Assembly: GCA_963818225.1 (NCBI GenBank)
Contig: CAWFRO010000006.1
Location: forward strand, 682,001 to 746,000
Reading direction: 5' to 3'
Length of the DNA: 64,000 nt
Origin: Palsa-504 sp963818225
GTDB lineage: Bacteria > Actinomycetota > Actinomycetes > Streptosporangiales > Streptosporangiaceae
How positions within the stretch are numbered: the first letter of the stretch is position 1; every line of letters starts with the position of its first letter. Below the pieces are notes generated by a model. It was not told where the DNA came from. It made no database searches and saw nothing but the letters and a program-made list of their open reading frames with translations. The position numbers and the translations under genes are program-made. Positions 59,322 through 64,000 of the stretch are shown piece by piece.

Positions 59322-61013
59322 ATGCCAGTCGGCACCACGACCGGGACCAAGGCACGACGAAAGCGCGGCGAGGGCCAGTGGGCCCTCGGCTACCGCGAGC
59401 CGCTGAACAAGAACGAGGAAAGCAAGAAGAACGACGACGGGCTCAACGTCCGGCAGCGGATCCTCGACATCTATTCCAAGCAGGGCTTTGATTCCATCGA
59501 CCCTGCCGACCTGCGCGGCCGGTTCCGCTGGCATGGGCTCTACACCCAGCGCCGGCCGGGCATTGACGGCGGCAAGACCGCGGTCCTGGAACCCGAGGAA
59601 CTCGACGACCGCTACTTCATGCTGCGCATCCGGATCGACGGCGGTCAGCTCACTAACGACCAGCTCCGCGTCATCGCCTACATTTCGCGCCGGTACGCGC
59701 GTGGCACGGCGGACGTGACCGACCGGCAGAACATCCAGCTGCACTGGGTCGAGATCGAGAACGTCCCCGATATCTGGGACGCGCTGGAGGCCGTTGGCCT
59801 GTCCACCACCGAGGCGTGCGGCGACACGCCGCGGGTCATCCTCGGCTGCCCGCTGGCCGGCCTGGACGCCGAGGAGGTCATCGACGCCACGCCGGAGATC
59901 GCCGCGATCACCGAGACGTACATCGGCGACGCCGCGTTCTCTAACCTGCCGCGCAAGTTCAAGTCCTCGATCAGCGGATGCACGGCACAGTGCGCCATCC
60001 ACGAGATCAACGACATCGCGTTCGTCGGGGTCGTCAACGAGGCCGGAGAGACCGGCTATGACCTGTGGGTCGGCGGCGGCCTGTCCACCAACCCGATGAT
60101 CGGGCGGCGCCTGGGCGCGTTCGTCCGGCCCGGCCAGGTGCCCGAGGTGTGGGCCGGGGTGGCCGGGCTGTTCCGCGACTACGGCTACCGCAGGCTGCGG
60201 CACCGGGCCAGGATCAAGTTCCTGGTCGCGGACTGGGGCCCGGAGAAGTTCCGTGAGGTGCTGGAGAAGGAGTACCTCGGGTACGCGCTGCCGGAGGGCC
60301 CCCCGCCGGGAGCGCCCCGCGGCGGCGTGCGCGACCACGTAGGCGTGCACCAGCAGCGGGACGGGAACTGCTACGTGGGGTTCGCGCCGACGGTGGGCCG
60401 CGTCTCGGCCGACGCGCTCGACGTCGTCGCCGAGCTGGCCGCCAGGTACGGCAGCGGCCGGGTGCGCACCACCACCGAGCAGAAGATGGTCATCCTTGAC
60501 GTGCCGCCGGAGCGCACCGAGGACCTGGTCGCCGAGCTCGACGCGGCCGGGCTGCCCGCCCGGCCGAGTGCCTTCCGCCGGAACACCATGGCGTGCACCG
60601 GCATCGAGTTCTGCAAGCTCGCCATCGTGGAGACCAAGGCCCGGGCCGCGGATCTGATCGACGAGCTCGAGCGGCGCCTGCCCGGCTTCGACACGCCCGT
60701 CACGATCAACGTCAACGGCTGCCCCAACTCCTGCGCCCGGATCCAGACGGCCGACATCGGGCTGAAGGGATCGCTGGTCACCGGCCCGGACGGGACTCAG
60801 GTCGAGGGCTTCCAGATACACCTGGGCGGCAGCCTGAACGGCGGCGACGGCACCGACTCGGGCTTCGGCCGCAAGCTGCGCGGGCTCAAGACCACCGCCG
60901 AGGAATTGCCAGACTACGTAGAGCGTGTACTGAGGCGGTTCCAGGCTGGCCGGGCAGATGGAGAGACATTCGCCGCCTGGACCGCGCGGGCGGCCGAGGA
61001 GGACCTCACGTGA
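59322..61013 (+). CDS. sirA: assimilatory sulfite reductase (ferredoxin), SirA/NirA type
   Basis: Reduces sulfite to sulfide with six electrons using sirohaem coupled to a [4Fe-4S] cluster; 563 residues, cytoplasmic. The cluster ligands are seen as ACTGIEFCKLAI (C-x5-C) and NVNGCPNSCARIQTADIG (C-x3-C). The two ferredoxin-like repeats (RVIAYISRRYARGTADVTDR; TEQKMVILDVPPERTEDLV) and the first-half ISGCTAQCAIHEINDIAFVG are also typical. ATG 59322 follows AAGGAAA. The adjacent cysH and sirohydrochlorin chelatase show sulfite rather than nitrite as substrate. It overlaps the next gene by 4 bp (GTGA). Confidence 0.94.
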   Translation: MPVGTTTGTKARRKRGEGQWALGYREPLNKNEESKKNDDGLNVRQRILDIYSKQGFDSIDPADLRGRFRWHGLYTQRRPGIDGGKTAVLEPEELDDRYFMLRIRIDGGQLTNDQLRVIAYISRRYARGTADVTDRQNIQLHWVEIENVPDIWDALEAVGLSTTEACGDTPRVILGCPLAGLDAEEVIDATPEIAAITETYIGDAAFSNLPRKFKSSISGCTAQCAIHEINDIAFVGVVNEAGETGYDLWVGGGLSTNPMIGRRLGAFVRPGQVPEVWAGVAGLFRDYGYRRLRHRARIKFLVADWGPEKFREVLEKEYLGYALPEGPPPGAPRGGVRDHVGVHQQRDGNCYVGFAPTVGRVSADALDVVAELAARYGSGRVRTTTEQKMVILDVPPERTEDLVAELDAAGLPARPSAFRRNTMACTGIEFCKLAIVETKARAADLIDELERRLPGFDTPVTINVNGCPNSCARIQTADIGLKGSLVTGPDGTQVEGFQIHLGGSLNGGDGTDSGFGRKLRGLKTTAEELPDYVERVLRRFQAGRADGETFAAWTARAAEEDLT

Positions 61014-61156
61014 GCACCCGGGCTGTCCCGTTTTACTGCCCTTACTGCGGCGAGGAAGACCTCGAACCGCAAGGCGCGACTGACGGTGAATGGCATTGCC
61101 GCAGTTGCACCAGGAGTTTCCAGCTACGCTTTGCCGGAATAGGAGTGACCCTGTGA
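61010..61156 (+). CDS. 48-residue zinc-ribbon-like protein in cys operon
   Basis: GTG 61010 overlaps the sirA stop by 4 bp and the frame ends at 61156, overlapping cysH by another 4 bp. It encodes VPFYCPYCGEEDLEPQG followed by GEWHCRSCTRSFQLRFAGIG. The C-x2-C...C-x2-C pattern is a zinc ribbon or a rubredoxin-like site. Small proteins of this kind occur between sulfite reductase and cysH in many actinomycetes; a role in electron or sulfur handling is plausible but unproved. The tight overlaps mean that the three proteins are made together. Confidence 0.85.
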   Translation: MSTRAVPFYCPYCGEEDLEPQGATDGEWHCRSCTRSFQLRFAGIGVTL

Positions 61157-61884
61157 CCTCCCTCGTACCCTGCGGCCTGGAGCAGACCAGCCTGGAGGAG
61201 CCCGAGTACATGCGAACCCTCGCTGAGAAGGCCGCGGCGGAACTCGCCGACGCGTCCGCCGAGGAGGTCATCCGCTGGGCCACCGACACCTTCGGTGACC
61301 GGATCTGCATCACCTCGTCGATGACCGACGCCGTGATCGTCCACCTGGCCTCCGCGGTCCGGCCCGGCATCGACGTGCTCTTCCTCGACACCGGCTACCA
61401 CTTCGCCGAGACGATCGGCACCCGGGACGCCGTGTCGGCCGTGTACCCTATCCGCCTGGTCAACGTCACCCCGTCGCGCACGGTCGCCGAGCAGGACGCC
61501 GAGCTCGGCCCGCGGCTCTACGGGCGCAATCCCGACCTGTGCTGCTACCTGCGCAAGGTCGAGCCGCTGGAGCGGGCGCTGACCAACTACGACGCGTGGA
61601 TCACCGGCGTGCGCCGCGACGAGACCAGCGAGCGCCGCCAGGCCCAGGTGGTCGAGTGGGACGACAAGCGGGAGATGATCAAGGTCAACCCGATCGTCAG
61701 CTGGAGCCAGAAGCAGGTCGACGACTACATCACCGTCAACAACGTGCTGGTCAACCCGCTGGTCTACGACGGCTACCCCTCCATCGGCTGCGCGACCTGC
61801 ACCATCAAGGTCGAGTCGGGTGCCGACCCGCGCAGCGGCCGCTGGGCCGGGACCGGCAAGACCGAATGCGGTATCCATGTCTGA
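61153..61884 (+). CDS. cysH: adenylyl-sulfate (APS/PAPS) reductase
   Basis: Reduces APS (or PAPS) to sulfite with thioredoxin; 243 residues from GTG 61153. The conserved Cys pairs for a [4Fe-4S] cluster, CCYLRKVEPL and GCATCTIKVE, mark the APS-reductase type rather than the cluster-free PAPS form. The P-loop-like region is ITSSMTDAVIVHLASAVRPG, and the C-terminal GKTECGIHV carries the catalytic Cys. Its stop lies 8 bp inside the chelatase gene. The sulfurylase genes cysD and cysN are not in the window. Confidence 0.95.
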   Translation: MTSLVPCGLEQTSLEEPEYMRTLAEKAAAELADASAEEVIRWATDTFGDRICITSSMTDAVIVHLASAVRPGIDVLFLDTGYHFAETIGTRDAVSAVYPIRLVNVTPSRTVAEQDAELGPRLYGRNPDLCCYLRKVEPLERALTNYDAWITGVRRDETSERRQAQVVEWDDKREMIKVNPIVSWSQKQVDDYITVNNVLVNPLVYDGYPSIGCATCTIKVESGADPRSGRWAGTGKTECGIHV

Positions 61885-62656
61885 ACCGGGCTCGTTCCCG
61901 CGGCAACCAGCACAGCCTGACCGGGCCCTGGTGGCCGTGGCGCACGGCAGCAAGGACCCGCGCGCGGCGGCCGCCATCGGCGAGCTGATGGGGCTGGTGT
62001 CGGCCCGGGCGGCGGAGCGCGGCCTGAGCGTGCCGGACCCGCGGGCCGCTTACCTGGGTCACGCGGCACCGTCCTTGCCGCAGGTCATGCGGGCGCTGCG
62101 GCCGGGCACGCCGGTCACCGTGCTGCCGCTGCTGCTCACCGCGGCGTACCACAGCAAGACCGACATCCCCCGGATGCTGGCCCAGTCGCTGCCCCGGGCC
62201 CGGGTGACGTACGGCGAGCCGCTCGGGCCGCACCCGCTGCTGCTCCGCGCCCTGGAACAGCGCCTGCCCGAGGCGGCGCTGCAGAACCCGGCCGAGGTTG
62301 CCGTGGTCCTCGCCTCCGCCGGGTCGAGCGATCCCGAGGCGAACGCCGCCATCGCGCGCCTCGCCGCGCAGTGGCAGGCCGGGACGGGATGGTACGCGGT
62401 GCGCCCGGCCTACGCCTCAGCCGCCGGCCCCGACCCGGCGACGGCCGTAGCCGGGCTGCTGCAGGCCGGTGCCCGCCGGGTGGTGGTGGCCAGCTACCTG
62501 CTCGCGCCGGGCGTATTCGCCGACCGGATCCGGGACACGTCGCTGGCCGCGGGGGCGGCCGCGGTCTCGCCGGCGCTGGGCGCGTCGGCGGATGTGGCCG
62601 ACGTGATCATCGATCGCTACCAGAAGGCGGAAACCCGGGAGCAGGTAGCCGCGTAA
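61877..62656 (+). CDS. sirohydrochlorin ferrochelatase-like (CbiX family)
   Basis: Expected to insert iron into sirohydrochlorin, making the sirohaem used by SirA; 259 residues from ATG 61877. The class II chelatase repeat is visible twice: ALVAVAHGSKDPRAAAAIGE (with the metal His) and, in the second half, GARRVVVASYLLAPGVFADR. VTVLPLLLTAAYHSKTDIPR carries the other His ligand. It overlaps cysH by 8 bp and closes the sirA operon, consistent with supplying the cofactor. A cobaltochelatase role is less likely in this context. Confidence 0.92.
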   Translation: MSEPGSFPRQPAQPDRALVAVAHGSKDPRAAAAIGELMGLVSARAAERGLSVPDPRAAYLGHAAPSLPQVMRALRPGTPVTVLPLLLTAAYHSKTDIPRMLAQSLPRARVTYGEPLGPHPLLLRALEQRLPEAALQNPAEVAVVLASAGSSDPEANAAIARLAAQWQAGTGWYAVRPAYASAAGPDPATAVAGLLQAGARRVVVASYLLAPGVFADRIRDTSLAAGAAAVSPALGASADVADVIIDRYQKAETREQVAA

Positions 62657-62679
62657 AACTGGGTAAAACCTCCTATAGT

Positions 62680-62696
62680 CCCCGGGAACGCCGGGG
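62680..62696. terminator. weak hairpin after chelatase gene
   Basis: Arms CCCCGG and CCGGGG around a 5-base loop, 24 bp after the stop. There is no T-run, so termination is doubtful. Confidence 0.2.
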
Positions 62697-62817
62697 ATCC
62701 CGGTTTTCGCGGATCACGATCCGGTCTCGTACGCCACACCGGGTATGCGCGTACCAGGTAGAGTCGGCGGCTGACGAGGCGGCCTGACTCGCTGGATCAC
62801 CCTGGAGAAGGGGGCGA

Positions 62818-64000
62818 ATGCATACCTGGCCAGGAACGGCCTATCCACTTGGCGCGACCTGGGACGGCTGGGGGACGAACTTCACCTTGTTCTCGGAGGT
62901 CGCCGACCGCGTCGAGGTGTGCCTGTTCGCCGACCCCGAAGAGGGTGATGAGGGGCCCGCGATCGAGGAACGGGTCGAGCTGACCGAGGTCGACGGCTTT
63001 GTCTGGCATTCCTACCTGCCTGGCTCCGCGCCGGGCCAGCGGTACGGCTACCGCGTGCACGGTCCCTGGGACCCCGCGCGGGGGCTGCGCTGCGAAGGCT
63101 CCAAGCTGCTGCTGGACCCGTACGGCAAGGCGGTCGAGGGCGATATCCGCTGGAACAGGTCGCTGTTTGACTACCAGCTCGGCAACCCGCGGAGGCGGAA
63201 CACCACCGACAGCGCCCCGCACATGCCGAAGAACGTGGTGATCAACCCGTTCTTCGACTGGGGCCACGACCGGGCGCCGCAGATCCCCTACCACGAGACG
63301 GTCATCTACGAGGCGCACGTACGCGGGCTGACCCTGCGCCATCCCGAGGTCCCGCCGGACCAGCGGGGCACCTACGCCGGCCTGGCGCACCCCGCCGTGA
63401 TCGCGCACCTGCAGCGGCTGGGCGTCACGGCCGTCGAGCTCATGCCGGTGCATCAGTTCGTGTCCGAGCAGTCCCTGGCCGAGCGCGGCCTGGGCAACTA
63501 CTGGGGCTACAACACGATCGGGTTCCTGGCCCCGCACAACAGGTACTCCTCGGCCGGGCAGCGCGGCGAGCAGGTCAGCGAGTTCAAGTCGATGGTCAAG
63601 ACCCTGCACGAGGCGGGCATCGAGGTCATCCTCGATGTGGTCTACAACCACACCGCCGAGGGCGACCACCGGGGACCGACCCTGTCCTTCCGCGGCATTG
63701 ACAACAGCGCCTACTACCGGCTCGACGGCTCGGAGCCGTGGCGGTACCTGGACTACACCGGCTGCGGGAACAGCCTGAACGCGCGGCACCCGCACGCGCT
63801 GCAGCTGGTCATGGACTCGCTGCGGTACTGGGTCCTGGAGATGCACGTCGACGGGTTCCGGTTCGACCTGGCCTCGGCGCTGGCCAGGGAGCTGCACGAC
63901 GTGGACCGGCTGTCCACGTTCTTCGACCTGGTCCAGCAGGACCCGGTGGTGTCCCAGGTGAAGCTGATCGCCGAGCCGTGGGACGTGGGCGAGGGCGGCT
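62818..64000 (+). CDS. glgX: glycogen debranching enzyme GlgX, 3' end outside window
   Basis: Removes alpha-1,6 branches from glycogen; about 394 residues are visible of some 700. ATG 62818 (MHTWPGTAYPLGATWDGWGT) follows GGAGAAGGGG. The N-terminal CBM48 domain (NFTLFSEVADRVEVCLFADP; RYGYRVHGPWDPARG) is followed by the GH13 barrel. There, EVILDVVYNHTAEGD is conserved region I and DGFRFDLASALARE is region II with the nucleophile Asp; KLIAEPWDVGEGG at the edge is region III with the acid Glu. The frame is open to the window end. Confidence 0.96.
   Translation, partial: MHTWPGTAYPLGATWDGWGTNFTLFSEVADRVEVCLFADPEEGDEGPAIEERVELTEVDGFVWHSYLPGSAPGQRYGYRVHGPWDPARGLRCEGSKLLLDPYGKAVEGDIRWNRSLFDYQLGNPRRRNTTDSAPHMPKNVVINPFFDWGHDRAPQIPYHETVIYEAHVRGLTLRHPEVPPDQRGTYAGLAHPAVIAHLQRLGVTAVELMPVHQFVSEQSLAERGLGNYWGYNTIGFLAPHNRYSSAGQRGEQVSEFKSMVKTLHEAGIEVILDVVYNHTAEGDHRGPTLSFRGIDNSAYYRLDGSEPWRYLDYTGCGNSLNARHPHALQLVMDSLRYWVLEMHVDGFRFDLASALARELHDVDRLSTFFDLVQQDPVVSQVKLIAEPWDVGEGG

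Noticed and set aside
58815..61391. 858-codon leftward frame across sirA and cysH
   Set aside because: Antisense shadow of the sulfur operon, no recognisable domains, Arg/Gly/Val-rich composition typical of shadows.
1..64000. tRNA, rRNA, CRISPR, IS elements, prophage
   Set aside because: I looked for cloverleaf-like tRNA ends (GGTTCGAATCC), 16S/23S cores, regularly spaced direct repeats with unique spacers, and transposase motifs, and found none that hold up.

Overview
The window is GC-rich DNA from an actinomycete (Actinomycetota). The evidence is strong G/C bias at third codon positions, a WhiB regulator, the SufR-SufB-SufD-SufC-SufS-SufU-SufT gene order, OpcA next to zwf, an acVLRF1-type release factor and many GTG starts with 4-bp gene overlaps. 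The genus cannot be fixed from the sequence. No rRNA, tRNA, CRISPR array, insertion sequence or prophage is recognisable.

Layout. 0-6 kb: an aldo/keto reductase running off the left edge, an MFS transporter behind a 14-bp repeat array, a two-domain HTH protein, two overlapping sigma-factor genes and a phosphatase-like gene. 6-14 kb: an auxiliary-type tryptophanyl-tRNA synthetase with an apparent transcription attenuator, a beta-trefoil lectin-like protein, a PolA-like DNA polymerase, two small cytoplasmic proteins and a sulfonate/nitrate-type ABC importer. 14-29 kb: a lipoprotein, a frameshifted GH15 glucosidase, a sulfotransferase, a TetR-controlled heterodimeric ABC exporter, an NTF2-like protein, another ABC exporter, a small HTH protein, an ABC-F ATPase, a frameshifted acVLRF1 and a frameshifted SseB. 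28.5-35.3 kb: a complete suf operon (sufR-B-D-Rieske-C-S-U-T, read leftward), tightly overlapped. 35.6-45 kb: a frameshifted valS-like gene, a metallophosphoesterase with a repetitive charged tail, a DksA-like protein, a UPF0718-type permease, an ABC-2 exporter pair, an EamA transporter and ctaA. 45-52 kb: the pentose phosphate operon tkt-tal-zwf-opcA-pgl. 52-58 kb: a membrane glycosyltransferase-like protein, a DUF1707 protein, an MscS channel, a long Tyr/Gly/Pro repeat protein and a WhiB regulator. 58-64 kb: a phosphoribosyltransferase, a Cys-rich mini-protein, an assimilatory sulfate/sulfite reduction operon (leader peptide, sirA, zinc-ribbon mini-protein, cysH, sirohydrochlorin chelatase) and the start of glgX.

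Functional links. sirA/cysH make sulfide for cysteine, which SufS/SufU then use to feed SufBCD Fe-S assembly; SirA and CysH are themselves Fe-S enzymes. The pentose phosphate genes supply NADPH. Two translation-sensing leaders are proposed: a Trp attenuator before trpS, and a short Cys-containing leader peptide of the actinobacterial RRHVDxxR type before sirA.

Data quality. At least six single-base indels, mostly in short G/C runs, break otherwise well-conserved or repeat-consistent reading frames (GH15, acVLRF1, SseB, valS and two in the repeat protein); two or three more are suspected. Each gene length is consistent with simple 1-nt errors. This suggests assembly or sequencing indels at least as much as real pseudogenes, and matters for reading every pseudogene call below.
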